Program-made: the position numbers and the translations under genes | The notes under the pieces: generated by a model | The model's input: the letters and a program-made list of their open reading frames with translations, nothing else | Told to the model about the DNA's origin: nothing | The model's database searches: none | In this document: piece after piece, positions 38,901 to 46,929 of the stretch | Layout of the letters: every line of letters begins with the position of its first letter | Position numbering within the stretch: the first letter of the stretch is position 1 | NCBI RefSeq assembly: GCF_000315915.1 | Contig: NC_020188.1 | Span: 947,501-1,011,500 of the forward strand | Direction of reading: 5' to 3' | DNA: 64,000 nucleotides | Source: Henningerozyma blattae CBS 6284 | Lineage: Eukaryota; Ascomycota; Saccharomycetes; Saccharomycetales; Saccharomycetaceae

Positions 38901-41730
38901 TAAGTCGGAAACTGTTAGAGCAATTGTAAGTTTTACCATGCCCGTCATCAATCATTACTACACTTTAGTCAACACAATTCTAGAAAATGCAAGAAAATAT
39001 TATTCCAGAACATCATATGGTGCTTTTATTTTATGTGTTATACTTGATAATCTTTCTAAGAATGGGTTTTGTTCTCCCGAACCTCCATCTGAAGAAGTTG
39101 ATGATAAGAATTTACATGAAGGTACAGGTATGGGTGATGGTGAAGGTGCTGAAAATAATTCAAATGACATTGATCAAGATGAAGATCTGACTGAAGATGC
39201 ACAAACGGAAAATAAGGAGCAAGATAAGGATAAAAACGAAGATGAAAATGACAATAATGAAGCTGTTGATATGGAAGGTGATATGGCTGGTGATTTAGAA
39301 GACTTATCTGACCAAGAGGGTGATGAAGAACAATCTGAACCGGAAGAAGAAGATCAATTAGATGAAGAAATAGACGATCTTGGCGAAGATGATCCAAATG
39401 CTGTTGATGAAAAAATGTGGAATGAGGAGCCAGAAGAAGATACAAAAGAAAAAGATACTGACCAACAACTAGATAACTCTGGCGATAATGATGATGTTCA
39501 GGCAAATGATGAAGAAGATAAGGAAAATATAGGTGAAAATGAAAATGCCTCTAAAGAAGATACGCAACAGGACAATGACAACGATAAGAATAATGAAGAA
39601 CAAAATAATATAGATGAAAACGGCAATGAAACAGATGGCTCAGATAATCAGGAAGATGATGAAGAAGAACTTGCTGAGCAGGAAGATAATGTAAAAAACG
39701 AATCTAATGAAGAATTGGAACAGAATGTCCCTGATGTTGATACAATGGATTTACCTGACGATATAGATTTAGAATCTGATGAAAACGAGGAAGCTGAAAA
39801 TAACGATGTGGATGATAATGATAACCTAAGTGAATCTGATGAAGAGATGCTAGACAACTTAGATTCTCCTGACAATCTTGAAAAAGAGGAAGAAAACTCA
39901 AAACTTGAAGAAGACCAGAATATAGGATCCCAAGAGGACTCAGATATTGAAGAAGAAGAAGAAATGGATATTGATACTGATAATAAAAAACAAGGCGATA
40001 CTGAAGACGTAGATGATGATGATGATGATGATGATGATGAAATGAAAAAAGACATGTCAGACGAAGAATTAATTGATCAAGAAAATAATCAAGATGATAC
40101 TAAAGAAAAAAGTGGTGAAGAATATGCTGAAGGCCTAGATGGCGTGGATGAAGAAATCGCTGATGCTGAGGAAGTCGATACTGAAGCAGCTATCCAACAA
40201 AATTCTGGTACTAAAGGTTCTGGTTCAGACGCTAAAACTGAAGAAGAACAGGATGATATTGGTACAAGTGGAGATACGCAAAATATGAACAATGAAGAAC
40301 AAGAAAATGATTTAGGCGAACAAAATGACATCAGATCTGAAGCTCGTAAAACTCTAAAGCAATTAGGTGATGCAATGAAGGAGTTTCATAAACGTAAACA
40401 GGAAATCAAAGAAGCCTCTCAAAATGAAAAAGATGAAGAATCAAATGATTCTGCTAATCAACGCCCTGATGAGTTTGAACATGTTGATGGTACAAACACG
40501 GAACATGAAACTCAGGCAATGGGTGCAGCTAATCAAGAAGAAATTCAAAGTATAAACGAAAATTTAGCAGTTGAGGATGATAATAATACCAATGAAGATC
40601 CTAATACGGACGACATTAAACAAGAGGAAGAAGATTTAGAGTCATTTAATGATGAAAATACCGAAACTGATAATACTAAAAGTAATGAGAATGAAATTTC
40701 TGATGAAAAAACTGGATTTATAGGCGAAAAAAGACAAATTTTCACTGAAAATGAAAAGCTTTTACACGACACTATAATGAATAAAGCCTATACTGATGAA
40801 TTAGATCAATTAATGGAAGAAGTTGATGAACAAACCCATGAGGAAGCAGACATGCAAGAACCTCCGAGATCGAAGAAGGAAGCTCGTGAATTGTGGCACA
40901 AGAGTGAATTATCTACCGCTGATCTAGTTTCTCGTTTGAGTGAGCAATTGCGTTTAATTTTAGAACCAACTTTAGCAACTAAACTAAAGGGTGACTATAA
41001 AACTGGGAAAAGATTGAATATGAAGCGTATCATTCCATACATTGCTTCTCAGTTCCGTAAAGATAAGATCTGGCTAAGAAGAACTAAACCAAGTAAACGT
41101 CAATATCAAATTATGATTGCATTAGATGATTCAAAATCAATGAGTGAATCTAATTGTGTTAAATTGGCATTCGATAGTTTATTCTTAGTGTCCAAGACTT
41201 TAACACAACTAGAATCTGGTGGATTATCAGTAGTTAAATTTGGTGAAAATATTAGGGAAGTTCATCCATTTGACAAACAATTTAGTGACGATGCTGGCTC
41301 TAATGTCTTCCAATGGTTTGGTTTCAAAGAAACAAAAACTGACATCAAAAGACTAGTTGCAGAATCTATTAAGATATTTGAACGTGCTCGTATGATTAAC
41401 AATTCAGATCAATGGCAATTAGAAATTATTATCTCTGATGGTATTTGTGAAGATCATTCTACCATAGAACGTTTAGTACGCCGTGCTAGGGAAAATAAAA
41501 TCATGTTAGTTTTTGTTATCATTGACGGTATTAACTCCAACGAATCTATTATGGATATGAGTCAAGTTAAGTATGTACCTGATCATAATGGTAACATGCA
41601 ACTAAAAATAGACAAATACTTAGACACTTTCCCATTCGAATTCTATGTTGTTGTTCATAATGTTAGCGAATTGCCAGAAATGCTGTCAGTTATTTTACGT
41701 CAATATTTCTCAGATTTGGCTTCTTCTTGA
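26977..41730 (+). CDS. MDN1: Midasin (Rea1), giant dynein-like AAA ATPase of 60S ribosome assembly
   Basis: Nuclear mechanoenzyme that pulls Ytm1 and Rsa4 off pre-60S particles. The 4917-aa protein (S. cerevisiae 4910) keeps the full layout. Six AAA modules have P-loops GRAGAGKT (about 318), GETGTGKT (about 656), GPTSAGKT (about 1085), GETGCGKT (about 1371), GSPGVGKT (about 1753) and GPTGSGKT (about 2059). A long helical linker follows, then an Asp/Glu-rich hinge (about 4020-4580), and last a MIDAS domain whose metal motif DDSKS lies at about 4716. The sixth module has ENANLCS in place of the usual DE(M/L/V)NLA Walker B, so it is probably ATP-binding but inactive, as expected for this family. 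It is intact over 14.7 kb. Confidence 0.98.
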   Translation: MSSNNIFLNLNEVSKRHQVYNDTLPAQKLDNLYLFDTSLTADKNLKNLSLSALKQPATLGHVFIYNEIFLEVVSRWVFQMERSSSVEVFDAVARTITVYPLSQPFIEDFLDRENERFITILQNPSSQDEKNLHKILLAYYRLLYHNTDIFTKYINPDILYTLISKNDVSDLIKFLTIKVLGYYLNMAEHAFTNTLKTHIPHDDPINGFYEYDTNVNYRFLELNEAKRFSEYSKLPQITETFIKDTTNEYFTIDPQFLTKQVVSICGVIVPRSTSEFNSSLSTKDPSSEFTWVPTDKAISTLRKLGSSIQKSNPVMLIGRAGAGKTFLINELSKYVGCQDSIVKIHLGEQTDAKLLIGTYTSGEKPGTFEWRNGVLTTAVKEGRWVLIEDIDKAPTEVLSILLTLLEKRELTIPSRGEVVKAANGFQLISTVRVSEENVKKGKDLEYVPNIIGMRIWKTIYLEEPSNDDLYSILSNNYKVLSLLIPKLIKTYEDIKNVYLDPRFISLNRGAHSRTVSVRDLVKLCKRLNILFENNGITKPNQLIETTIYDNIFAEAADCFAGAISEPRALEPLIHVIGTSLEIPASRINLFLTKHIPNFETNDDTIKIGRAVLNKSQLSLQRKSMNSTSFATTNHSLRLMEQISLAVQMSEPVLLVGETGTGKTTVVQQIAKLVNKPLTVINVSQQTETGDLLGGYKPVNSKTVAIPIQENFETLFAATFSVKKNEKFYKMLHRCFNKNQWKNVVRLWNEAFKMAKSILDMNNDSTVVNEKKKKRKLHSNDKKLLFEKWVVFQDMVRKFEAQASTLEGSFIFNFVEGSLVKAVRNGEWLLLDEVNLASADTLESISDLLSEANSRSILLSEKGDAEPVKAHPEFRIFACMNPATDVGKRDLPSGIRSRFTEIYVHSPDRDINDLLTIIDRYIGKYSVSDEWVGNDIAELYIEAKKLAEDNIIVDGANQKPHFSIRTLTRTLLYACDIIPIYGLRRSLYDGFCMSFLTLLDQKSENMLIPIIEKYTVGRLKNMKSVMSQAPMSPGEDYIQFKHYWMKKGNEEIQDQAHYIITPFVEKNLLNLVRATSGKRFPILVQGPTSAGKTSMIKHLADVTGHKFVRINNHEHTDLQEYLGTYVTDDTGKLSFREGILVEALRKGYWIVLDELNLAPTDVLEALNRLLDDNRELFIPETQEVVHPHPNFMLFATQNPPGIYGGRKVLSRAFRNRFLELHFDDIPQDELEIILRERCQIAPSYAKKIVEVYRQLSIERSASRLFEQKNSFATLRDLFRWALRDAIGYEELAANGYMLLAERCRTTQERVLVQNVLQKVMKVKLNMQSYYSSLENKDLYSIPSSVIWTNAMKRLAVLVESCLKNNEPVLLVGETGCGKTTICQLLSAFMGKELISLNAHQNTETGDILGAQRPVRNRSELQYKLINKLKEVLQLPTDEIEGLDVDTMFELYEKSDKSLISEVNIQYIKNCKEKLNILFEWSDGPLIQALKAGNFFLLDEISLADDSVLERLNSVLEPERSLLLAEKGSSDSLITAKEGFQFFSTMNPSGDYGKKELSPALRNRFTEIWVPSMEDFNDVKLIVSSKLSPPLKEHANSIVDFSEWFAKKFGGGNVTSGVISLRDILAWVEFMNKSFTKVNNGAAVLTHGALMVFIDALGTNNTAYLAENESHLKSLKLECISVLSKISNIKISHYIYNKIDVAFSPDTLTIGLFSLNRNIDECSIPAFDLNAPTTAANMMRVVRAMQVHKPILLEGSPGVGKTSLITALAEMTGNKLTRINLSEQTDLVDLFGSDAPGEKTGEFVWRDAPFLRAMQKGEWVLLDEMNLASQSVLEGLNACLDHRGEAYIPELDKSFSCHPNFIVFAAQNPQYQGGGRKGLPKSFVNRFSVVYVDMLTANDLLLIAHHLYPKINKEIISKIIKLISTVEDEVTKKKLWGSAGTPWEFNLRDTLRWLKLLNKPSICGETVMDFVNIVIQQRFRTDDDRQRAQLLITNIFGDFETRDNYYKIDEDIVQINSTFSTRNKLYQYPNSQKLIHLQCNNRVYESALKCINNNWPLILTGPTGSGKTDIIKFLASILGAKLDFFSMNSDIDSMDILGGYEQVDLTRKISYISNDLKTYITEIISLNLGLKILQPEAIIAAFDLLHFISKTVITTSNFSVFHAKFNILSQFLNSNNEWDHFIERVNRMSSIISKEESIRFEWFDGMLIEAVEKGHWLVLENANLCSPSVLDRLNSLLEDGGSLIINECSFEDGKPRVLNPHPNFRLFLTVNPKYGELSRAMRNRGVEIYVDELKNRLSIFDSNSLKESVLLKQTESRNITEALPLKHYIPACNSSMFEYAVLHDIFSQNNVNISAAAASSLLSFRDIQKLHQWKDNVISNRIFLDDDFAIDVDNLISFYKSLNVYNKLNSLYSPVGELLSSYSPKTTADIQHLNPMLNVYFISTLIQNAPKLSSEETAYLFASLGLLLHNEKNLELTLNKAINGKVNDLSYLQLSAAIINGRTLKIVPRIPIFGILKSLENFIINYIRRDELYTEKASYYQIWKLLIIWNCIFETSSIKDEARLRVYKSVLENWTKEASAVGIIADEVSSIIIDYDKMLDVQKGKSMNIIWDRYRKRFPSTEEGWSLWSSLNALSTEFDSVSSLQFSESYDFISDLRDSFVIIAEDILSNNITNIDELFSTLKDGMNHLNAISGKFLNKRKHYLTTEFDYLLRLLSSSQGNRKSYKSIISLSSVSTAAYIKIQTNSHSYPSVFDLLWSKNSDDKFISYTTTLIDTSFFENILIKSINLKKFTGSQILQTLNDATTLLSSTIDLSGDILINQYHVFNTHLDQWIRDIIQLHANIDVTQLKIGEICKVVIDNCPKYFIDVFNNYLLPVLQYLQEPPTSEFIGKSWILFGVALINLYAPDAPVDPAINDYVLYDIFEKHRDYTQGMIDSWQTIRSISSGNNKLLIETGIKTISDNDKPSKPMVYRSTSSIDNLYDEWSAFLDSTISDNQVVNLLQSMDETSEVSHNRLNMFQQNSSHFLNRMDTAFYTYADVNEIFKGYIICLKLGFDLVKQAKLDAKKPTSLSRMWSIDPLQVISISNINTAFTEISTLMKKGTINSLITEDILIFFLNLLDFHKSDSDILPLLSKVLQMLYYRWSLRRMKDEEAQQNNANLYKFKDNSEDYEEDFKQMFPDYENVVSLDDTSAELLDDNLETLYYNIAKNYIKLFSDGPSNSLKETIISGSRVSELLIDIPNYFKSHLNTGSQLSAILNIFSNEISAFQDTVSDEDIDFYNGFSISESQKSIMIIDNLWHTVNSLLEQWPEHATLRELFRICEEYLNYSVETPISRLLQKLEQIYTFVVEWEKYAASKVSLEYHSKRITDQIVSWRKLELKTWNNLFKFEDIKLEKNIGKWWFYLFETLIATESNHDADTKNNTSILSALNIFLSKSTVGEFSSRLAILRAFENHVSMISNVPLLHAIQNSISYYSQFLPSVSEYIKKGRKTLEKDIKEVILLASWKDVNVDALKQSSRRSHNSLYKIVRKYRQLLSTETFTIIESGIPSTDHPLLKSYPLVPITPRYTDITAAKKLLSSMTIWNDRTTPLRNVHLVSRNMSNYLNKLSAYDIPYLDTIAKEYLKVAERLRSETPSVYSKEVKKTLSALKAQKSKSLSDALKELKRIGLKTNFRDDIHKVQSTATTILANSSSFSSTPIKNSDSYFFRILDILPRLRSHASNPADDIPITSIERGMAICENLIFSLITIRKPIYELTKKYDTLDSLRSNFEKAYLTVGDMNRPYLQTSMTSVSFFCKWLPVLLDYASETILLINNSSDEEIDISLFKQTKDKLSNFSSRIVDVQIFDGTVSTILSEFDSFLTDFSTKLRDMKSPNTLYIIDLLLSWMENNRKLSPEVIETSIPIDDIDASFRKIYTSILLVFQKFIEVEIEPLSEEDDKWLSTASQNMMKNMKLLHIKNVLANMESTFSLLKSCKITDKSETVRAIVSFTMPVINHYYTLVNTILENARKYYSRTSYGAFILCVILDNLSKNGFCSPEPPSEEVDDKNLHEGTGMGDGEGAENNSNDIDQDEDLTEDAQTENKEQDKDKNEDENDNNEAVDMEGDMAGDLEDLSDQEGDEEQSEPEEEDQLDEEIDDLGEDDPNAVDEKMWNEEPEEDTKEKDTDQQLDNSGDNDDVQANDEEDKENIGENENASKEDTQQDNDNDKNNEEQNNIDENGNETDGSDNQEDDEEELAEQEDNVKNESNEELEQNVPDVDTMDLPDDIDLESDENEEAENNDVDDNDNLSESDEEMLDNLDSPDNLEKEEENSKLEEDQNIGSQEDSDIEEEEEMDIDTDNKKQGDTEDVDDDDDDDDDEMKKDMSDEELIDQENNQDDTKEKSGEEYAEGLDGVDEEIADAEEVDTEAAIQQNSGTKGSGSDAKTEEEQDDIGTSGDTQNMNNEEQENDLGEQNDIRSEARKTLKQLGDAMKEFHKRKQEIKEASQNEKDEESNDSANQRPDEFEHVDGTNTEHETQAMGAANQEEIQSINENLAVEDDNNTNEDPNTDDIKQEEEDLESFNDENTETDNTKSNENEISDEKTGFIGEKRQIFTENEKLLHDTIMNKAYTDELDQLMEEVDEQTHEEADMQEPPRSKKEARELWHKSELSTADLVSRLSEQLRLILEPTLATKLKGDYKTGKRLNMKRIIPYIASQFRKDKIWLRRTKPSKRQYQIMIALDDSKSMSESNCVKLAFDSLFLVSKTLTQLESGGLSVVKFGENIREVHPFDKQFSDDAGSNVFQWFGFKETKTDIKRLVAESIKIFERARMINNSDQWQLEIIISDGICEDHSTIERLVRRARENKIMLVFVIIDGINSNESIMDMSQVKYVPDHNGNMQLKIDKYLDTFPFEFYVVVHNVSELPEMLSVILRQYFSDLASS
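40012..40038 (+). repeat. GAT trinucleotide run encoding poly-Asp in MDN1
   Basis: About nine GAT codons in a row in the acidic hinge of midasin, a likely length-variable site. Confidence 0.8.
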
Positions 41731-42087
41731 GTTAATTCTTAATTACGCAAATTTACAATAGAATTTTTACTAAATTTTAATTTTATATTATTTTTTTATT
41801 TTTATACATTCAACTGTAGATTATTTTTATTGACCCTCGTTATGACATACTTGATAAGTCTGTCACATTAATATATATTATTTGCAATAGTACATGAATT
41901 TCTGAATTATATACACCCGTGCCTCTTCAAAATTTAAAAAACATGGATGCTTTTATAAAGCCATAAAATGTAAAAATGAATTGCTTCAAACACTATTTAA
42001 CATGCAAATCTTAATATTCTAAATAGATCGAGACCAACACTTAGATATCACGGTAAATTAGTACTCCTTTTTAACTTGTGCCTTAAG
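41731..42087. other. Intergenic region MDN1-SEN2
   Basis: 357 bp of AT-rich DNA between two plus-strand genes, with T-rich DNA after the MDN1 stop. I see nothing more specific. Confidence 0.4.
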
Positions 42088-43215
42088 ATGGCAAAAGGAC
42101 ACACAGCCCGTCTACGATACAAATACCCGTTACCTATTCATCCAATCGATGACCTGCCTGATCTAATCCCTCAGAATCCTCTTTCATGGGCCTATTGGAC
42201 ATATTGTTACTTAACAAAAGTAAACTATTTAAAATTTAGGATCCCAGTTGAGATTATCGGCCAAAAATATGTTCATATATTAGTTAGAAACAGTTACCAT
42301 ATGCAATATCTTTGGGAAAATGGGTTCTTTGGTACAGGCCAATTTTCTCGTAGTGAACCTACTTGGAAAAACCGTACTTTGGAAAGGTTGAACATAGGTC
42401 TGACTAATACTAGAATTAATACATTATCTAACAATACCATCCCAGAAACATTACAGTTAGAAGAAATAACAAAACGTAGAAGAATGCTAAGGATTGAATT
42501 TAAACAACAACGTGAAAAATTGGAAAAGCAACTTCTACAATTAAGAAAAAACAATGGTAGTATCGAAGAAGAAAAGGAATTATTAGAAAAAGAGAGGGAA
42601 ATGCTTCGAGATTTTAAAGCAAAACAATCACTTATTGATATAGAACATTCATTCAATAATAATGAGAGACTGGAAGATTTCGAACTTATAGATACAAATG
42701 GAAATATTATTGAATTAGAGGCATTGGAATTATTACCAGTAGAAGCCATATTTTTAACATTTTCTCTACCAGTTTTAAATATATCTGTGCAAGAGTTGTG
42801 TTCTAGACTAGTACCCAAACCGGTTCAGAATATTAAGTATGACGATATTCAGCTTTTAATAAGAAAATATATTGTTTATCATCATTATAGATCTCGTGGT
42901 TGGTGCGTTAGGTCAGGTATCAAGTTCGGTTGCGAATATCTATTATATAAGAGAGGCCCACCGTTCCAACATGCTGAATTTTGTGTATTGGTATTAGATG
43001 CAGAAGAGTCACAAGATTATACGTGGTATTCTTCAATAGCCCGTGTAATTGGTGGTGCAAGAAAATCCCTTGTTTTATGTTACGTTCATAATGAGTTGCC
43101 AGAAAAAAATATTTTACAACTTTGGAAAAGTGGAAATTTCACAGAACTTTTCAGTAAATTCAACGTTGGTGAGATAGTTTATAAAAGATGGGTTCCCGGA
43201 AAAAATAGAGATTAG
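42088..43215 (+). CDS. SEN2: tRNA-splicing endonuclease catalytic subunit Sen2
   Basis: Catalytic subunit that cuts the 5' splice site of intron-containing pre-tRNAs, at the mitochondrial surface in yeast. The 375-aa protein begins MAKGHTARLRYKYPLPIHP like S. cerevisiae Sen2, contains FGTGQFSRSEPTWK, a Lys/Glu-rich helix (about 135-185), and the nuclease core IYHHYRSRGWCVRSGIKFGC. The Tyr-His-Lys triad has the right spacing: Y287 and H295 in LYKRGPPFQHAEF and K326 in IGGARKS. It ends YKRWVPGKNRD. The ATG at 42088 matches the family start. It is the immediate neighbour of MDN1 as in S. cerevisiae. Confidence 0.97.
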   Translation: MAKGHTARLRYKYPLPIHPIDDLPDLIPQNPLSWAYWTYCYLTKVNYLKFRIPVEIIGQKYVHILVRNSYHMQYLWENGFFGTGQFSRSEPTWKNRTLERLNIGLTNTRINTLSNNTIPETLQLEEITKRRRMLRIEFKQQREKLEKQLLQLRKNNGSIEEEKELLEKEREMLRDFKAKQSLIDIEHSFNNNERLEDFELIDTNGNIIELEALELLPVEAIFLTFSLPVLNISVQELCSRLVPKPVQNIKYDDIQLLIRKYIVYHHYRSRGWCVRSGIKFGCEYLLYKRGPPFQHAEFCVLVLDAEESQDYTWYSSIARVIGGARKSLVLCYVHNELPEKNILQLWKSGNFTELFSKFNVGEIVYKRWVPGKNRD

Positions 43216-43776
43216 CCATACTAAATGGCTTGTATATTATTTAATTTGATTTTTATTTACGGAATTTATTGTCCTATACTCCTATGACCTTTGGAAGGTA
43301 TAGGATAACAGCAATTATTAGGTTATTCTTTAGTTTACTTCCATTCCAATTTAATGGCAATGAGAAAAATTTTTAAAACAACTCAAAGAGCAAATGAAAG
43401 TTACAAAGTTTAATTATATAATTTACAAAGAGCCTTCTTACATTTATAGATAATATTTTAATATTATTTAGCATCTAAAAGAGATACTCCATTAGGACTT
43501 TTAATATATATCTTATATTCTATCGTGAATGGATATTTCCACTACTTGAAGGCCATATTTTTATATGTGACATTACCAAATTCTGATGACGCGTCGCGTT
43601 AAGTCTAAAGAGCCATCTTGAAAAGATTTAGAATATTTAAGTGAAACAATCAATACACCAAAGTCTCAAAAATTATTTCAAACACATAACAGCTAAACTA
43701 TATTTAGCTAAAAATCATTTGAATTTGGTTGGTTTCTGTATTTGAGAGACAATTTAATTATAGTTACTCATAAGAA
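43216..43776. promoter_or_regulatory. CDC45 promoter with MluI cell-cycle box
   Basis: 561-bp spacer. ACGCGT (43589-43594) followed at once by CGCGTT matches the MBF-binding MCB that drives DNA-replication genes in late G1, and lies 183 bp before CDC45. S. cerevisiae has the small gene LCL2 here on the other strand; I see no equivalent. Confidence 0.7.
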
Positions 43777-45858
43777 ATGTATTATCCAATACAACAAATA
43801 GGAATAGCGTATAACCAGATACTAAAGAGGTCATCGAGTCATTCATCATGCCAACTAGTAATATTTGTTTCATGTCTAAACATTGATGCAATGTGTGCAA
43901 CTAAGATTCTTTCGTTATTATTTCGTAAGCAATTAATTCAATCACAAATAATTCCTGTATTTGGATATTCTGAATTAAAATATCATTACCAAAACTTAGA
44001 TGAAGATATTATCAGTGTAATACTTGTTGGTTGTGGTGGTATAATAGATATCGAAACTTTTTTCGAGATCAATCCCGATGATTATTTAATTCCTAACGAC
44101 GATGAAGATTATACTACCGATAATATGAATATTAGTCCTATAGAAACTAGTAATAAGAGATATAAAAGAGATATATATGTATTTGATTCACACAGGCCAT
44201 GGAATTTAGATAACCTGTTTGGTTCGGATATTGTTCGCTGTTTTGATGATGGAACAGTTGAAGAACATTTAAATAATCAAAAAGATGCATACCATAAATT
44301 AATAGACTTAGAAAACCAACAACTTGCTGAAAATAGTAATAATAATGATGACGGCAATGGAGAAACTGATACAGATGAAGATTCGACATCAGATTTTGAT
44401 GATGTTACAGAAGAGGATAATGATGATGAAGATGACTTATATACACGGAAAAGAAAAAATAAGGATACTAGTGAAGATAACCTAACAGATGCTGAAATGA
44501 AGAAAAAACTTCGAAAACAACGAAAAAAGGAAATATATACCCATGAGAAAATTATAGAAAAGTATTATTCTCAAGGTACAACCATTGTAAACTCTATCTG
44601 CACCCAAGTTTACTCGTTACTTTCAGTTATTGGTGAAACAAATTTGCAATATCTATGGCTGACAATATTAGGAGCTGCTTCATTGGATGCCTCATATCCT
44701 CAAATTTTTAATCGGTTATCACCTCTATTACAAGATGAAGTTAAGAGGTTATCACCAAACAGATCTGCTTTGAAGACTCCTGATACTACATGCATCAGTA
44801 TCCAACCAGATTACTATTTATTTCTATTACGCCACTCATCATTATATGAAAGCTTTTACTATTCCAATTATGTCAATGCTAAACTATCAATATGGAATGA
44901 AAATGGTAAAAAAAGATTGCATAAGATGTTTGCCCATATGGGAATTTCCCTAAACGTTGCCCAGGAATCTTGGCTATATATGGATAATTCAGTTAAACGC
45001 GATTTGGGTGTCATCTTTGATAGAAATCTTGATAGATATGGCCTGCAGGATATTGTAAGAGATGGGTTTGTGCGAACCTTTGGGTACTGTGGCTCAATGA
45101 GTGCCTCAGAATTTGTAGAAGCACTAACAGCTCTTTTAGAAGTCGGAAACGGTTTGGAACTTGATACTAATAAAATGACAGTAAAAAGTGGCAATGATAC
45201 TAACATGGCGAATACAATAGATGAAGATAACGAAGAAAACAAACATTTAAAACATAATAATGTAAATTCTAACGGTAACACTGGTAGACCAGATGATATA
45301 CTTTCAAAGGATCAAAAAAAATGGATTTCTAACTTTTGGTTAAGTTGGGATGCCCTTGATGATAAGAAAGCTGATATATTAAATGATGGTATTAAACATG
45401 CACAAGTTCTCCAACACGCTATTTTTAATACAGGTGTTGCTATTTTAGATAAAAGATTATTGAAGAATTTACGAATTTATCGTTTATGTGTATTACAAGA
45501 TGGTCCAGATTTACAGTTATATAAAAATCCATTAACCTTATTAAGACTTGGCAATTGGCTAATTGAATGTTGTGCAGAATCTGAAAGTAATCAATTATTA
45601 CCTATGGTTCTAGCTAGTTTAGATGAGGCAAATGATACTTATTTGGTAGCCGGTTTATCGCCAAGATATCCAAGAGGATTGAATAATATTCAAGCTAAAG
45701 AACCAATCTTAAACAACTTTAGCATGGCATTTCAACAAATTACATCACAAACTGGTGCAAAAGTCAAAATTGATAATTTTGAAAGCTCTATAATAGAAAT
45801 TCAAAAAGATGATTTATCACCTTTCTTGGAAAAATTAACTCTAAGCGGGTTATTGTAA
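43777..45858 (+). CDS. CDC45: Replication helicase component Cdc45
   Basis: Subunit of the Cdc45-MCM-GINS helicase that unwinds DNA at replication forks. The 693-aa protein starts MYYPIQQIGIAYNQILKRSS and shows the DHH-like fold segment VIFVSCLNIDAMCATKIL, a conserved IFVFDSHRP-like stretch (YVFDSHRPWNLDNLFG), an acidic Asp/Glu insert (about 185-235) and LRKQRKKEIYTHEKIIEKYY. Near the C-terminus are LAGLSPRYPRGLNN-like (VAGLSPRYPRGLNN) and FQQITSQTGAKVKIDNFESS. Length and order are those of the family (S. cerevisiae 650); the extra length is in the acidic insert and in an Asn-rich loop around 465-510. The MCB upstream suggests MBF control. Confidence 0.97.
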   Translation: MYYPIQQIGIAYNQILKRSSSHSSCQLVIFVSCLNIDAMCATKILSLLFRKQLIQSQIIPVFGYSELKYHYQNLDEDIISVILVGCGGIIDIETFFEINPDDYLIPNDDEDYTTDNMNISPIETSNKRYKRDIYVFDSHRPWNLDNLFGSDIVRCFDDGTVEEHLNNQKDAYHKLIDLENQQLAENSNNNDDGNGETDTDEDSTSDFDDVTEEDNDDEDDLYTRKRKNKDTSEDNLTDAEMKKKLRKQRKKEIYTHEKIIEKYYSQGTTIVNSICTQVYSLLSVIGETNLQYLWLTILGAASLDASYPQIFNRLSPLLQDEVKRLSPNRSALKTPDTTCISIQPDYYLFLLRHSSLYESFYYSNYVNAKLSIWNENGKKRLHKMFAHMGISLNVAQESWLYMDNSVKRDLGVIFDRNLDRYGLQDIVRDGFVRTFGYCGSMSASEFVEALTALLEVGNGLELDTNKMTVKSGNDTNMANTIDEDNEENKHLKHNNVNSNGNTGRPDDILSKDQKKWISNFWLSWDALDDKKADILNDGIKHAQVLQHAIFNTGVAILDKRLLKNLRIYRLCVLQDGPDLQLYKNPLTLLRLGNWLIECCAESESNQLLPMVLASLDEANDTYLVAGLSPRYPRGLNNIQAKEPILNNFSMAFQQITSQTGAKVKIDNFESSIIEIQKDDLSPFLEKLTLSGLL

Positions 45859-46200
45859 TCTTAATAAACATTCGTTAACCACCATTTTTTTAAATAATAA
45901 ATTCTAGATTATTATAATATTTAGTCTATTTTTGTATTATAAATAAAATTGCATTCATTCAGCATTTACCTTTTTGCTAAAGCATTTTTAATAATGTCTA
46001 TCTATCAAAAATTGAAATTCTCTCTACAAGGCAATCTTGCATAACTTAAAATTCTTGGGCATTTTGTGACAAGACCCGAGGAATGAACTTTAACCTAAGA
46101 TTCGGAGTTTTAAATTCTTAAAAAACAGAGTTCTGACATACTATGAAAGAATAAAAACAATAGAGAATAAAAAGACTAAAGTAGGATAGTATTGTATAAT
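45859..46200. other. Intergenic region CDC45-APC9
   Basis: 342 bp of AT-rich DNA with no gene or strong motif seen. Confidence 0.4.
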
Positions 46201-46728
46201 ATGAGCTTAGCAAATACTGATGATTATGACTGTACGCCATTATGTGATAAGATAACTATTAGGGAGAGTAAAAAAGAATCATGGCTAAAGTCAGAACAAG
46301 CCTCACATTGTCTAATTTTTCATAAAAATGGCCACTCTAGAGATGATATAGCCAATTATCGTCCTGATCTTCAGATAAGTTGTGGTGAAAAATCGTTTTT
46401 TAATAATAAAGAACCTCAATGCAGACCAAATATTCGAAAGACAGAAGGTAGAAATCCATATGCTATCAGTGATAAACGACTTAACTATGAGAAAGGTAAA
46501 CGTTCACTAACTGATTCTTCTCCTCAAATGATCATCAAACAGGAGAAAATGGAATTAAGCCAATTTTGGCTAAATTCTGATCTAGTAGATTCATTAGATA
46601 TGAGAGAGATACATAAACAATATTTAACTATGAAAAACGAAATGTCTTTAATTGCAGAAATTAGAAAAGAAATATTATCAGTTCAACCAAACTTTTCTAA
46701 TGATGATGATGACTATCCTTTTGCATAA
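46201..46728 (+). CDS. APC9: Probable anaphase-promoting complex subunit Apc9
   Basis: Small hydrophilic protein (175 aa) assigned mainly by place: it lies between CDC45 and ERG27 in the same orientation as S. cerevisiae APC9 (YLR102C). Apc9 is a fast-evolving, non-essential APC/C subunit that helps hold Cdc27 in the complex. The part most likely to be conserved is the C-terminal helix-rich segment with FWLNSDLVDSLDMREIHKQY and a short acidic end DDDDYPFA. It is shorter than the S. cerevisiae protein (265 aa). The ATG at 46201 is the first in frame. No other domain is visible, so the name depends on synteny. Confidence 0.62.
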   Translation: MSLANTDDYDCTPLCDKITIRESKKESWLKSEQASHCLIFHKNGHSRDDIANYRPDLQISCGEKSFFNNKEPQCRPNIRKTEGRNPYAISDKRLNYEKGKRSLTDSSPQMIIKQEKMELSQFWLNSDLVDSLDMREIHKQYLTMKNEMSLIAEIRKEILSVQPNFSNDDDDYPFA

Positions 46729-46929
46729 TAAAATTTCAATTCTACTCCGAGTTACTAAAAAGGTTTGATGAAAGAATAAATTTCTAAAACTAAAGTACAT
46801 AAATATATGTTATATAAAAACATTCATTCTATAATCATTATACAAAAGATACAAACCCAAAAACAAATAACAAACTTATATTTTCCGTTCTAGCCTTTGC
46901 CAGCTTTTACTAGTAAGGTATTGACGTGA

